Shown here piece by piece: positions 12,887 through 26,568 of a DNA stretch of 64,000 bases. Source of the stretch: Ascochyta rabiei (lineage: Eukaryota; Ascomycota; Dothideomycetes; Pleosporales; Didymellaceae); NCBI RefSeq assembly GCF_004011695.2, contig NC_082423.1, positions 248,001 through 312,000 of the forward strand, given 5' to 3'. The notes under the pieces were generated by a model, which saw nothing but the letters and a program-made list of their open reading frames with translations, was not told the DNA's origin and did no database searches. The position numbers and the translations under genes are program-made. Position 1 is the first letter of the stretch, and the number at the start of each line of letters is the position of its first letter.

Positions 12887-13929
12887 CTACTGCTTATACT
12901 GCTATTGTTAATATAGCTAGTATTAAGAATACCCCTACAACACCTACTACTACTACGCCTATGTCTATTAATAAAAAGACTATAATATGCAAGTCTATTA
13001 TTAAGTAGGCTAGCTTGTTGCTAGGTATAATTTAAGGGTATGTTCTATCTCTTTTTAGCTTATTATAGTATAATCTAACTTTTATAGGAACTATTTGCTA
13101 TAGGAAGACCTGCTTACACTCTATAATAGTAACACTTGCGCACATAAGTTAACCTTGTCTAGCATCTATGTTAAGAAGCAAGATTAATCTAAGGCTAGCG
13201 CTGTTAAAGCTGAGAAAAAGTAAAAAAAGATGTTTAAGGAGAGCAGTAGTAAGTCTAATCTAGACGCGCCTATTACCCCCTATAAGAAGGTATTATAGCA
13301 TGTTTTAACCTATTTTAATAATATTTAACTTCTTTTATAGTTAAAGTACTAGATTGCAGGTACTAGTAAGACACTTGGTTAGCTCTAAGAGGAGCGGGAG
13401 GAGCAGGAAGCTGCCAAGCAGGCCGCCGCTAATGCTGCTGCTGCTAAGAAGCCTTATAGTTGTAAGGCTGCTACTTATACTTATATTAGTAGTTATAGTT
13501 AGTAGATGTTCCTTATAATAGAAGGTTTAGATTAATAATACCTAAGTTTGTAGTTAGTAGACAGGTTTAGGCTAATATAGTAATTAGGTGCATTACACTC
13601 TTAGATAGTCTAAATAATACTAGAAAGGTGTTCTTCTATACTAATTCTTCTATATTTGCTTATAATTATAACTGTATAACGTAGCGTGTAACTTTCTTTA
13701 TCTCCTTATATTAGAAATAGCTATAATAGGCTAAAAGATGTCTACTTTAGCTAGTCTGTATTTCTTAGAGTAAGGTAGGGTTATGTTCTCCCTTAGCGTA
13801 AACTATTAAACACTTATTAATTAAAAAACCCCTAACTTATAGGGAAAATTTATAATTAAGTAAAGGTATTTAGCCTTTTTAGTCCCTCTCTTTTTTAGAC
13901 TTTAACCTTTATATCTTATTATATAGTCT
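12887..13929. other. RIP-degraded sequence between elements A and E
   Basis: This is the right flank of element A, starting with its target duplication CTACT. Near 13390-13460 there is an unusually GC-rich patch encoding a Glu/Gln/Ala-rich stretch on the + strand (EEQEAAKQAAANAAAAKKP). I do not recognise the protein. The 3' LTR expected for element E should lie here, but I could not match any part to the LTR-like block at 26229-26568. Confidence 0.5.
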
Positions 13930-16205
13930 AAGCAGTTACTTTATTATTTTCTAGTATTATTTTAGCGCTTCTTTAGAAGGATTTGTTCTAATTTCTTAGG
14001 AGTTTTCTAAGTTAGGGAATCTGTCCTACTTAATAAGGTATTCCTACTGTCTATTAGCTAATTACCTTCTGTTAAGGACTTTTTCTATATCCTATACTTT
14101 CTCTGCTCCCTTAAATATAGGTTCTTATATTTATTTCTATATAGTTAGGAGTTAACTTCTTAGTCTATATAGGTCTAGTAGTAACGCATAGAATACTAGA
14201 TAGATCCCTTTTGTTTCTAGCAGGTCTACTCTGTATGCACTAGGGCTAATCTAGGCTATAATAGTTGTAGGTCTTAGGTATTTCTAGTCTAGCTTCTTTT
14301 TTAGGCGTACTGTTCTAATATTCTTACTAGAGACTAGTACTTTGTTGCCTACTTTAAAAGGTGCTAGTAGTTATTTCTTATCTAAGTGTTTCTTTTAATA
14401 CTTATTTAACTTATCTATATTTACTTTATAGGTAGCCTATAAGGAAATAACTCTAGTAGCTAATTCCTTTATAAGGGGAGATTCTCTGCCTTTTAATGCT
14501 AAAGTAGGCTAATCTGTGCCCCTTAGATCTATACTGTAACAGGCTTAGAAGGGTGTTATATTTATAGATGTGTAAATACTATTATTATACGCAAATTCTG
14601 TAATTAAAATCTATAGGGCCTAATTATCTTATTCTAGAGTATAGTAGTAATATAAGTACTGTTTAAGAGTCTCATTTTGCCTTTTTATTTAGCTATCTGT
14701 CTAGGGATAATAGGCTAACGTTAAGACTTGTCTTAAGTTTAAATAGTAGTTAAAGGTTTCCTACGTCTTTAAGTTTATTAGCAGCCCCTTATCTAAGATA
14801 ATTTATACTAGCGCGCTATATAAGTAGATAAATTCTCTAATCTAGGTATATGCTAGATCTTTTCTATCCTAATTAGCCCTAGCTAGTATGTAATATAACA
14901 TTTTAGTTAATTTGCATACTACTACTAGTATAGAGTTGTACACTAACCTAGCTACCTTACTAGAAGGTAATTCTGTAATAAAATCTATTATTACGTCCTT
15001 CTATAGTTAGCTTAGCACTAGTAAAGGTTATAATAACCTGTACAGTTTGTATTAGGTAGCAGTTAATCTCCTATATACTAAGTAGTTGTAGTAGTAGTTA
15101 TATACGTTCTTAGTAATGCCCTTCTAGGTATATCTGCGCTAAATCTTCTCTAAGGTCCTTTGTGCTCTAAAGTGTCCTAATATTAGGTTATTATAACATT
15201 CTTTAATTACTTATACTTTATCTTCTAGCCTTATAAGTAAGATACGCTTCTCTTTAGCTGTGCTATCTTTTTCTAGGTTATTTTGTCCTATTTTAACATT
15301 GCTTTACTCTATTTTAGTGCTAGAGAGTTTGTCTGTATTATCTAAGTCTGTTATTAGCTCTATATAACTGTTCTCTCTTAATTCTTCTCTTTTATGATCT
15401 CTTATGTCCTTTCTTTCTTTTATAGACAAATAAAGGGTTATAGATGCTACTAGGGGAGTATAAGGGTTCCTTCTAGTTAGGATCTCCTAAAGTAGTTATA
15501 TAAAAGCTTTATTATACTTTTATAAGGGGTCTTATACCTCTCTTATATAATTAGAACGCTGTAAAGGTCTATCTATAGGGTTTATAGACTTTAGGTAATA
15601 AGTAATTATAAAGTTAAACTTAGATAAAACTAAGTATGCCCTTCCTTACTAATGACTAAGAACCTTTGTCTCTATAAACTATTTTAGGTTTTAGTAATCT
15701 ATTAAGATCTTAAAGAAGGTACTGTCTAAGTATCTTTGCTAATACTGTAGGCTCTAGACAATTATAAGAAGTTCCTATTTATAAGTATTATAGTTATACT
15801 TAGCTTAGATTAGCTTCTTTAAATAGAAGTCTACAGGCCTCTATTAGGCCAGCTTCCCCTCCCTAGGGACTAGTTAACTAAGGATCCCTAAGATAGCGCC
15901 TCTAGAGGCATCTACTTCTATCCTAGTCTGTCTCCTAGGTATAAAATAAACTAAGATAGGTATGTTAATAAATAAATCCTTTATATTCTAGAAAGCTTAT
16001 AGGGATTTTTTACTTAGCTTAAGAAGCTAACTCTCCTCCTTCCTTATTACTTAACTAGATTTAGCTAAATTTAGCCCTTTCTAGGTTAATTAGGTTAATA
16101 GTAAGGCTAATTTAGAAAACCCTGTAATAAACCTCTAATAGTAGTTTATAAAGCCTATAAATACTTAGATATTATAAACTATGCGCAGGATTAGCTATTC
16201 TTAGA

Positions 16206-16359
16206 TGTTATAGACTAGCCTTAGGGTAGGATATAATAAGGGTTAATATAGTATTATATCTCTTAAGGAGGTACATGTTGCATGTTCTTCTAATATGTCT
16301 GTAGGGCATATAACTACCCTATCTTGCTTAAGGCTTAGACAAGGTCTAAGCCTATAACA
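16206..16359 (-). repeat. 3' LTR of element C
   Basis: The repeat is 154 bp and sits next to the purine tract at 16360-16385, which marks it as the 3' LTR for a - strand element. TTAGA precedes it as the target duplication. Confidence 0.9.
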
Positions 16360-19300
16360 TACCTCCTTTCCCTATCTCTCCCTAGCTAAATGTATTTTGT
16401 AGGGTCCTTTCTGCGTTTCCTGTAGATTAGAGGGACGCTAGTAGCAGGTAAACCCTAGAGCTAGTTATAGTTGCGTAAGGGCCTACCTCTTAGTAAGTTA
16501 GCTACTAGTCTAGTCTGTAGTTTACCTAGGGTAGTCCCTACGCGCACCTAGGTTGTTTTTATTTTGTCTAGTGCACCTGCCTAAGTTAGCTACTATACTA
16601 CTCTACGCTCCTGCCTAACCTACCTATCTTACGCCTACTCTATTTTTTTTGTATTATGCCTATATTTAACCTACTATGTCTATTATTACTTCTAGTTATA
16701 GCTACTAGGCTACTAGCTAAGGAGCTAGTAGTCCCCCTAGAGGGGGCAGTTATAGTCTACTACAGGCCCTCTCCTCTACCTATAATATTCCCCTAGTATT
16801 TTCTTTCTATAGTTTCTAATTTAGTTATAGGGCCTAATAGTATATATAGAAAGCTTACTGCTGTTATATAGGTAACTATAAGGTTAAGAGTAATTTAGAT
16901 AATAAGAACCTAGTCCCTGTCTCTGCTAGCGCTGTCCTATAATGCCTATACTACCTTCTTACTATCCTTACTAGTTAGCCTTATACGTATCCTACTTCTA
17001 TTATAGGCCTACCTACCTACTAACCTTCTATAGCTAACTGTGTTTTTAGCGCTAGTAAGACGTGCTATACTAATACTAAGTGTAAGCACACTTACGTATA
17101 CAATAATAACCTCTTTACTATAAACACTAAGCTCTACTATACCTAGCGTAACTTTAAGCAGTATATCTAAGTATGTATCTCTGTCCTAGCCCTATATTTC
17201 TAACTAATAGTAGTTAAGGTATTAGTAAGTACTAGTAACGCCTATATTAAGACGCCTAGCACCTAGAGTATAGGCGCTAACAAGGCTAACTAAGGGCGTT
17301 AGCCTGTCTTCTACTGTAAGTTACCTCCTTAGCGCCCCTATAGGTCTTCCTTTCTAATATAACAGTCTTATTAGGTGCCTACTATAAGTATTAGTAGGTA
17401 TATAAGGCTGCTCTTAACTTAGCCCTAGCTAACCCTACGCTAGTAAAGCAGCTAACTACCTCTTACTCTGCCTGTACCCCTACTAAGCCTAGTACCTAGG
17501 TTGCCCTGCCTACTACGCTGTTATCTAGGCATTATAGCAGTAACTAGCTTAATACCTACCTCTAGTAGTTTATAGCTACTATAGGGTTAGCCTTCTAGTC
17601 CTAAACTAAGCGCATAAACTAGATAGAGGTAGTCTAGGCCTACACTACTATAAGTTTTTCTACCTATATTAGGTATACAGCTAACTTAATCTAAAGAATG
17701 CTATTAACTAAGTTAAGCGCCTGCTTACTATGCCCTACTGCTGCCTAGAGTACGCTCTACTATCCTACTTATCCTACTACTACTGCTCTAACTCCTCTAA
17801 TAAGCGCTGCTTGTTTGTCTATTAGCTCTGCTTACCTCTCTGCTGTTACTACTCTTCTTTCCCTGTTAAGTTGCCTATACCCCTGCGCTGTTGCTATACT
17901 CCCTTTCTTATAGAGTTACCTATACCCCTTCGCTATTACTATTCTTTCTCCCCTATAGAGCTGTGCTTATTTACCTACTATTACTACTTACTGTCTGTTA
18001 TAGAGCTGCACACGCCCTACTGTAACTTTAAGGAGATATTATAGCTAACGCGTAGCAGCACTATTAAGGTAGATAAGGTAGATAACAATAATAACTATAA
18101 GGTTAACTGCTACTGCTGTATTGCGCAGAACTAGGCCTAGAACGTAGCTGCTACTGCCTGTTACTCCCTATCTGTTAATAACTCTATCTTTTTTAAGTAT
18201 TAAGGCTTACTGCTATTTATCTAGTAGTATAAAGTATAAGGTAGCGTTATACTAATGCTATAAGGTCCCTAAGCTCTCCTGCGCTAGGCTACGTGCCCTA
18301 TACAGTATCTCCTTAAAGGACCCTATAAGGGTTATTATAAATAGTAAAAGTTTCTCCTTTTCTATATCTATTCTTAATATGCTGTATACGTTTCTGTAAA
18401 GACCTCTTATACTATTATATTCTATAACACCTCTAGTAGTTCTTATGTTAGCTTTATATATCCTTTCTATTTAACTAGGACCTGTAACTTGTTCTACCTG
18501 CAGGCCCTCTTTTCTTTTAGGATAGACTCTACCTCCTATTTAGCTAGGGTTAGGTTACCCTCCTCTAGGATAACTAGCAGGCCTAGTCTACTTTCCTGCA
18601 GGCGCTGTGTTAGTAACAGGTTAGAAGCTATACGTTTTAGTAGGTCTATATACACTATCTTATAGAGGTTACCTAGTAAATCTAGAGTAATGGTTAGAGG
18701 AGTAGGAACTGTAACTACTATGTACTAGGCTTATAACTAGTTAAGCTTCTAGCTTAGCCTATTAGTTTTTATATTGCAGAGGGAAAACTACACTCTATCT
18801 CCTATATAGTACTGCTCTACAGGCCTATAGCTGCGGTCTATTATATTCTAGGGGTGTTGTTATACCTATGCTATAGCTGCCTAGGTAAGCTCTATACCCT
18901 GCTAGAGGTAGTCTAGGAAATAGACTACCTGTTCCTGTAGTGTGTTCTAGCTAACAGTTAGGAGTACTGTTGTCTGCAGGAGGTCTATATTATAGCTATA
19001 GAGGAGCAGGTTAGGACTAACCCTAGTAACTAAAGAATTACAATTATTAAAAGCTAGTTAGCAGGCTAGAAGGTAGTTAGGCTAGTTATCCTATTTAAAG
19101 TTAACTATAACCTGTAGAACTGCCTATACCTCTTAGTTAGCCTGCTCTGTCCCTCTATCTGTCTAGGGGTAATAGGCTGTAGAGAGTAGCTAGTCTACCC
19201 CTATAAGGCTACACAGAGTTGTCTAAAAATATCCTAGCTAGTCTAAGCTGTAGTCTAAGATTATAGAGCTAGGAAAGCCTTAGAACTACTACTACGTATT

Positions 19301-22300
19301 GCAGAAGACCTTAGTACAATATTCTATAGTTATAGAAGTTATTGCCTTAAGCTGTATATACTTAGAGAGGTAATCTATAATAACTAAAAGATAGTGTAGT
19401 GTGTTCTTATTAGCCTAAGGGAGGTTAACTATAAAGTCTATTAAAATCTAGGACTAAAAACAGTTAGTAATAGGCAACAGCTAGAGTAAGCCCTGCTGTT
19501 AGCGCTATAACACATACGTGCTAAAATAGTAATAGTTATAGATATAACGCTAAATGTCCTATAATATCTCCTTCTAGTAGAGGTTACGTCTAATAATATA
19601 GAATGTGGTGTTAGTACCTAGATAGCCTGTTAGGTTAGATTTGTGTGCCCTTTAGATTATTATAGTTATAAGTAGCTTCTAACACAGAACCTATATAACC
19701 CTGTAATATAGTAGTATGCTATAAGCACTAAGCGTATAATCTATAATTTACTAAGTAGTCTTAGCCTTAGAAGGGAACTAGTAGGCCCTATTATAGATAG
19801 TAGACAGGCGTGCTATATACCCTACATCCTACTAAACACCTTTATCATATAGTAATTATATATACGTATTAATAAAAAGTAAGGGTATACTAGGCCCTAG
19901 TGTACTAATTACTAATACTAAAACTAGGGTTATTATCCTATAGACCCCCCCTAACCTCCTATTATAGTCCTGTTTCTAGCAGCTTAGCATATCTAGTTAG
20001 GCTGCTAGGCATCCTAGGCAGAAGTAAAGGTAGAAATAGAACTTTAACAGCTCCTCCGCCTATTAGTGCAGTCTCTTACTTAGCCTACGCGCTGTAGTAA
20101 AGTACTAGAGGTTCTTATAGTTAGTTACGATAGTAAACAGCCTAGCAACAGACCCTAATTTAGCTGCCTAGACCCCTAGGCACTTTATAACAGTAGTTAA
20201 CTTCTTATTATAGATAGTGTAGTTCTATTATTCTATTATAAGTATAGTAGAGTAGTACGCTACTAGGTAAAGCACCTTCCTGTGCTATTAAGAAAGGCAG
20301 CTGCCTAGCGCCTTGCTAGAGCAGTCTGCCTCTAATAGTGTTTCTTGCTTAGGGTCCTACTAGGCTAGGACTAGTTCTGTTATAAATGTGTTCTTTAGCT
20401 AGGAGAACACTATGTCCTCCTCCTACCCCTACCTAAACGGGGTATCCTTCCCTATAAGTTAATTAAGAGGGGCAGCAATATTAGAGAAGGCTAGGATAAA
20501 GTCCTAATAGAAGTTAGTAAACCCTAGGAAACTACAAACCCTACGTAAAGACTGTAGGGCTTCCTAATTATAGATAGCCTTAACCTTCTTAGGGTTAGGA
20601 TAAATATCCTTTCTAGCTTCTATAATATATCCTAGGTAGTGTACTTCCTTTATTATAAATACGCACTTCTTAGGATCTAAATATAGCCCTATATCGCGTA
20701 GGAGCGTAAGGACTCTGCTAACCTTCGCTAAGTAGTCTGTCCTAGACCTACTACTGTAAACTAGGACATTATCTAGGTACGTAGTAGTATAGTTGCCTAA
20801 TATCTCTTAAAGCGCGCTGTTAATGTAACGCTAGAAGGACACTAGTGCTCTAGCCAGGCTAAATAGGCAGACTAGCTACTTAAAGAGCCTAAAATAGGTA
20901 TAGAACATAGTAAGGTGCTTATCCCCTTCTACAATATAAATCTAGTAAAATACTAAATAGATTTTAACCTTAGAGAACTAGCAGGCACCCCCTAGTGTAC
21001 GCAGGGTCTCCTTAATAAGAGGGAGTAGGTACTAGTTAGCAATTATAATACTATTAAGTGTGTAATAGTCTACACATATACGCCACCTACTAGAGGACTT
21101 TTTAACTAGCAGGACTAGGGCCCCTACTAGAGAAGAGGAGGTGCAGATCTACCCCTTATCTATTAGTGCTAACACCTGTTTCTATAGCTTAAGTAGCTAG
21201 TCCCTTAGCATATTATATAGAGGGCCCTAGGGTAGAGGCTTCTTCTTTCTAGACTAGTTACGTTATAACTATATGTAGTAATCTATTTAGCCCCTATATA
21301 GGGGAAGGCTAGAGGCCTTACTCTTATTAAATAGGTCCTAAAACTAGACTAACTTAGGGGGAAGAGGGTCTACCTCCTCTGTTGTCTCTTACGCTCCTAG
21401 AGATTAAACTAAGAGGATCTTAGTAATGTTGTAGAGGCTGGTAGAGACAAACCTATCCCTAGGCAGGCGCTTCTAGAGCCTATTAGCTAGGGTCTTATTA
21501 AACTTAGTTATAGACAGGAGAGCTACGTAAATATTTACTGTACACTATAAGGATTTATAAATAATAAGGTTCCCTACCTGTTATATCCTTAGTGTGCCCT
21601 TTTCTACATCTAACACTACGCCCTCTTATTAGAGCTAGGGTTTCTCTAAAATTATATCCTAGCTTAGACCTAGCACTATATAGGCTACAGCCTATAAGCG
21701 CTACCTATCTAAGTTATACCTAAATAGGACTAAACAGGAGATTATAGACTTCTTACTAGTACCTACTACTTACGCTAAGCGTTATAGCAGTACCTTAATA
21801 AAGTCTCCTTCTAAGCGCGCAGCAAAGTTATTACTTACTATACTAAAGTATTTACACCCTAAGTCTACTAGCACGTTAGCCTAAATTGCCCTATTAATAA
21901 ATAACAGAATGTAGAATAGGGGCTTGTCTATAGAGTCTATAATAGCTCCTCTAGCAGCCTATAATGCCCCTGCACTAGTAGTCTCCTCTACTAATATGCT
22001 CCTACAGCGCTCCTAACTTAGACTTATATTAGGAGCAGCTAATTTCCCCTATATAAACTAGCCTCTTCCTTACCTAAGATTATTGCTACCTGTACTGTAG
22101 TTACTACTATATTAGCACAATCCTAGTAAATGTATCCTTCTTTACTACAACAGGTACACAGGTTAGCCTCCTAGCGTTGCTAAACTACCTTATTAGGAAC
22201 CTACGTAGCCTAGTTAGGAGCAGACTACTTCTAACCCCTACGCTTAGCACTGCTGCTAGTGCAAACTGTAGACATAACTATTATCTTAATATTACTATCC

Positions 22301-23270
22301 TTATTATACTTAGGCAGCGCCTAAGTAGGGATATAGCGCAGCTAGTTTTCTATAGCTATAGTCTTAATATCTATAGTAATAGACTTATACTCTACAATAG
22401 CTACGTTATAATCTATATAAGTTACTTCTTAGTTTATTACTATATTATAGATATTTGCGTTTAGGGCCTAGTAGAGCTTTAATAGGCATTGTTCTCTGTC
22501 TAAGTAGAGGCTGCCACTTTGCACTAGCAGCTGCTTAAACTAGATAAAAAAGTCTAAGAACAACTTATTAGGCCCTTAACAGACGCTTTCTAGTTTTGCC
22601 TAGGCCTGTTCCTAGCTGTAGTTGTTGCTATAGCAGAATTCTAGGTATACTAGGAAGTCCTCTAGGCTCTACACACCTTAGGTACCTCTAATCTTATAGA
22701 ACAGGGCTATATCTTATTATATAGACGTACTAAGCTAGAACTATATAAAGGTAAATATGTCCTATAGCCTACTAATAAAGGACATATCTGCCTGTAGCTT
22801 ATATTCTATTATAACCTACTACGCCTTAAATAAGGATTTGTCTCTAGTAAAGGCCTTGCCTATAGGAAGAGGTTTTCTATAGGCTGTAGATGTCTGTATA
22901 GAGGCATACAGGCCTAAAGCAGACACTAAAAATAGTGCTTTATAAGGTAGGTTGGTGGCTAGAGTAGATATTAAGAGGTACAGCGTTACTCCTAAGGAGG
23001 ACAATAGGACTATAGACACAGGTCTAGTATAAGCGTTAGCTGTTTATGCTAGGGACTCTATAAACACATGTATATTAGAGTTATTACACTTAAGTAATAC
23101 TATGCACTTATTAGTAGCTAATAAGGCTTACTATAAGTTTATTATAAACTGTAATATCTAGGCTATAAATTCCTAAAGGGTTAAGGGGACAGATTTATCT
23201 AAGGGGTTATTCTAGGAGCTAGCTAACATAGTATAAGTGCTAGCTATTCTTCTAGAAGAAGAGATATAAA

Positions 23271-23425
23271 TATTATAGACTAGCCTTAGGGTAGGATGTA
23301 ATAAGGGTTAATATAGTATTGTATCTCTTAAGGAGGTAATATGTTGCGTATCCTTCTAATATATCTATAGGGCATATAACCGCCCTATCTTACTTAAGGT
23401 TTAGACAAGGTCTAAGCCTATAACA
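23271..23425 (-). repeat. 5' LTR of element C
   Basis: The repeat is about 155 bp and closely matches the repeat at 16206-16359. Its outer edge is followed by TTAGA. The inner end reads TATTATAG where the partner has TGTTATAG, a G-to-A change that removes the canonical terminal dinucleotide. Confidence 0.9.
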
Positions 23426-24411
23426 TTAGATTATTTTGACCCTATCTAGGTTAATGCTTACTCCTTTAGGTAAGACTATGTACCTAAGGTACTTTATATA
23501 TTAAAAGTGCTATTTATACTTATCTAAGCGCATATAGAGGTTTGCTTTATAAAGCCTCTCTAAGACCTCCTTAATATATCTAATGTAGTCTTCCTCTGTC
23601 TTAGAGTATACTAATATGTTGTCTAGATATAAAATATAAGTTATATTAACTAATACTATTAGTGCCTTATTTATATAGGCCTAAAATTAGGCAGGAGCAT
23701 TTATAAGTCTAAACAGCATTACTATATACTTAAAATATCTATACCTAGTTTAAGAAGCAGTCTTCTACTTATCCCCTTTCTTAATTTAGATATAGTAATA
23801 TGCCTTACGTATATCTAGTTTAGTATAAAACTTAGCTTATACTAGTTATTCTAGTAACTCTATAATTAGTAGTAATAGATAGTAGTTTTTAACTATTATC
23901 TTGTTTAGACCTCTATAGTCTACACACAGTTATAGGTTACTATCTTTCTTCTTTAAAAAGAGAATAGGCGCCTCTGCTAGTAACCTTAAGTGTTATATCT
24001 AGCTATATTATAGATATTCTGCTAGATACTTCCTAGGTATCTCTAATTCTGTTGCAGATAGTCTGTATAACAGTTGGTAGAGGGAAGTAGCTCCTTCTAT
24101 AATATTAATTGCTAGGTTTTGCTCTCTATGCTCTAGTAGGACCTAAGCATTATCCTCTAATCCTTAGTACGCATATTCGTAATACACTTCTAGAATTAGG
24201 CCCTTTTTAGCAGATATTAGGTTATATATACCTACTAAGTTTACTATATATATATAAACGTCTACTAAGAGACTTCTTATAGTGCGTTTAAACTCTTTAG
24301 CATCTTCTAATGCTATTTTCTCTAGTTTAGGAGAGTCCCTATACTTCTTCCCTTAGAAGAGCATACGCTAGCTTAAATAGCTTAGCTTAGGGTTTGTCTA
24401 GTTAATCTAGG

Positions 24412-24666
24412 TGTAAGGCAGACTTCACAAGCATAAAAGTAGCGATCTGGTAAACTGATAGATTCAAAAGAGGAGTGAACAAAATAGCAGACAGCGAGCT
24501 ACAAGAGGGCGGAGAGAGAGGCCTACTTATAGTAGTAAGGCCTATACTCTCTGCAAGTAAAAGTAAAGGCAAGTAAAGGAAGGTTCTACTAGGTTTAATG
24601 GAATCTGCTAGTAGGTTGTGACACATACTAGTAGGTTACCATCTTACCTTAGTAGAAGTCCTAACA
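24412..24666 (-). repeat. Solo LTR of family A inside element E
   Basis: The 255 bp sequence is the reverse complement of the element A LTR. It is flanked on both sides by CTAGG (24407-24411, 24667-24671), a perfect 5 bp target duplication. There is no internal sequence, so it is most simply the product of recombination between the two LTRs of a full insertion. It keeps more C and G than the LTRs at 636 and 12632. It sits between the protease and RT parts of element E. Confidence 0.93.
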
Positions 24667-26228
24667 CTAGGGTAATCTAAGGTATATCTTATACCTTTGT
24701 AGGTCTGTAACTATAAAAGGTATCTGTTAGACCTCCTGTCTTCTACAGGAGTTAATAATAGATACTTCTACTGTAGTTACTCTATAGATAGGTAATTCTG
24801 CTCTACCTACACCTTTAGCTACTATTTTATTTAATAGTGTAACCTCTAGATCCTGCTCCTTTGCTAGGAGAACTAAAATTAAGTTTAGTTGTAACCTTCT
24901 ATCTATTAAGGCTTCTACGTTCTCTACGTTACCTATAGATACTTTAACTGTAAGTAGGCATATATATTCTAGGTACACTACCTTATAAAGAGAAATATTC
25001 TTCTTCTTCTTCTTACACAATTTAATATAGGCTACAAGAGAGGAGATTAGCTCTTAGGTCTCTTGTCTTTTCCTAACTTATCTAGAGCAGGGTCTTTCTA
25101 GTTTAACTTTAGCTTTAGGCAGTTAGGGCAGTAGTAACTAGTTTCTCTGTACTTAAGGCATGCGTTTTAGGCCTTATATAGCCTATCTTAGCCCTTTTTA
25201 CCCTTTACTAGCTCCTTACAGAACTTCTTAGACTTAAATAACCTTTTTAGGGTTTTTATATTCCCCTCTAACCTAGAGTTACTAAATTAGTGCTTCTGTA
25301 GTCCTTTTTTAGTTATCTTGCCCTTAGCTAGAGTCTTCTTAGGTAGCTGTTGGCTATGCTAACCTAGTCTCTAGTTAATAATATTAGCTTATTCCTCTAC
25401 CTTTAGGATTGTGTCCCTTTAATTATAGAAGATAAGGAATAAGTCCTTTTATATGCTAGGAAGCAGTACAGTAATATATTTTAGAACTTAAAGCTCTAGC
25501 GTATATAAGTTACCTAGTTCCTTCTATAGTAGACACATAGAATCTAATAAATCTATAGGGGACTAAGATTTCTACTACTTATATTGCTTTAAGGATTTAT
25601 ACGCTGCTTACTTACGTTTAGCTAGTATCTCTAGAGTATCTAGTATAATTCTTTTTAGCTCTTACTACGTTAGTTCCTAGGTTAGCTAATTATAGTAGTT
25701 AGTTGTGCAGTAGGCCTACGATAACATCTTTAGGTTCTCTAAGAGGTACCTTACGCTAAAGTTAATATTTTATTCCTCTATAAGGAAATTAACTAGAGAT
25801 TAAAGGAAGTATCCCTTGCAATCTCTCTCCTAATAGTTATATTTAGCGTAGTTGCGTTTTACATACTTCTATAGGGGTTTAGGTTATAGAAGATTTATAG
25901 ATAGGGAAGATTGTAGTTTCTCTACTCCTTCTAGTACTTTTTAGAAGGATAGGATTATTACTAGATCTCCTTTGTTGTATTTGCGTCTAAGTTTATAGAA
26001 AGAGGAAAGTTCCTTACAGTCTTTTGTCTCTTATAACTATTTACGTAAGTTTTCTAACTCCTATTATTAATTACCTACTTCTAGGCTATTCTAGCCTTCT
26101 CTAGCTAAAGCTGCCCTATAGATGCAAATTCTAGAGTAAGGTGTACTACCTAGAGGACCTATAGATCCTCTTAAGGCACTATAGACACTTAGTGTCTGTT
26201 AAGGTATCTCCTTATCTGCAGAGGGAGG

Positions 26229-26568
26229 TGTTACCTCACGCTCTACTAGCTCTCCTACAGGTAGGTTGTCTTAGTCCCTCTCTAAAGACAGTAAGCCTAA
26301 ATAATTTAGTTTAAGACTTATAGTAGCTTAGGTCTATCTTTAATTATAATATAAGAGTAATTAGAATATAAAGAGTATATAAAGCAATTATAAGGAAGGA
26401 TAGGGTTAAAGAAGATAGCAGGTGTATTAAGGTACGTAGTGTGTAGTAATAAGACTAATTACTAGAGTATTAGTAATAACCTCTAACACCTTTATATAGT
26501 CTGGGCTGACTAGCCCTATAGTAGCTCGCCAAGACAGGCAGAGGTACCCCTAGGCCTAGCGCCTGACA
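26229..26568 (-). repeat. LTR-like block, possible 5' LTR of element E
   Basis: On the - strand this block starts TGTCAGGCGCTAGG and ends GGTAACA, giving TG..CA ends. It carries a TATATAAAGG promoter-like motif about 80 bp from its start. It lies exactly where the gag of element E would begin and where RT of element D breaks off. However, the five bases on each side do not match (GGAGG and TTTAG), and no second copy was found near 13 kb. It could be a 5' LTR with a lost partner, or a fragment. Confidence 0.45.

Larger units (their letters stand above)
16206..23425 (-). mobile_element. LTR retrotransposon, element C (Ty3/Gypsy), complete, nested in element E
   Basis: This 7220 bp element has 154-155 bp LTRs (16206-16359, 23271-23425) starting TGTTATAG and ending CTATAACA, flanked by a perfect 5 bp duplication TTAGA (16201-16205, 23426-23430). 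A strong purine tract (AGGGAAAGGAGGTA on the - strand) abuts the LTR at 16360, which fixes the reading direction as -. The gag zinc knuckle is at 22158-22117 (CTCCSKEGYIY-stop-DC, His as Tyr). The RT box is YLDN at 20779-20768. An integrase motif (TAYYP-stop-TDRGTE) lies near 19170. Element E RT joins cleanly when C is removed. About 2.1 kb between integrase and the purine tract (16386-18480) holds no domain that I recognise, and I could not identify a chromodomain. Confidence 0.92.
13930..26228 (-). mobile_element. Ty3/Gypsy chromovirus, element E, RIP-inactivated, with two nested insertions
   Basis: On the - strand the domain order is gag, protease, RT, RNase H, integrase, chromodomain. The gag zinc knuckle is at 25160-25119 (CX2CX4HX4C, with Cys2 and His as Tyr). 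A protease-like stretch with ALID and LNLI is near 24980-24760. The RT box is YLDN at 23629-23618. RNase H includes DYQNLKYF near 15690. Integrase is at about 15200-14500: GHFRAQRTLEKIQRRY, then DVIIDF and ILDKG keep two Asp, while QTDSQIKRQN has Lys where the family has the catalytic Glu. A chromodomain-like region is at about 14085-13930. Element C (16206-23425) and a solo LTR (24412-24666) interrupt it, and the frame joins across C. The outer ends are uncertain because I could not pair its LTRs. Confidence 0.85.

Noticed and set aside
13140..13560. Possible fragment of a host gene (Glu/Ala-rich + strand frame)
   Set aside because: Reading it needs several stops to be ignored and no domain emerges; kept only as degraded sequence.
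22177..22464. 95-codon + strand frame in element C
   Set aside because: Antisense to the gag region of element C, low-complexity, no domain.
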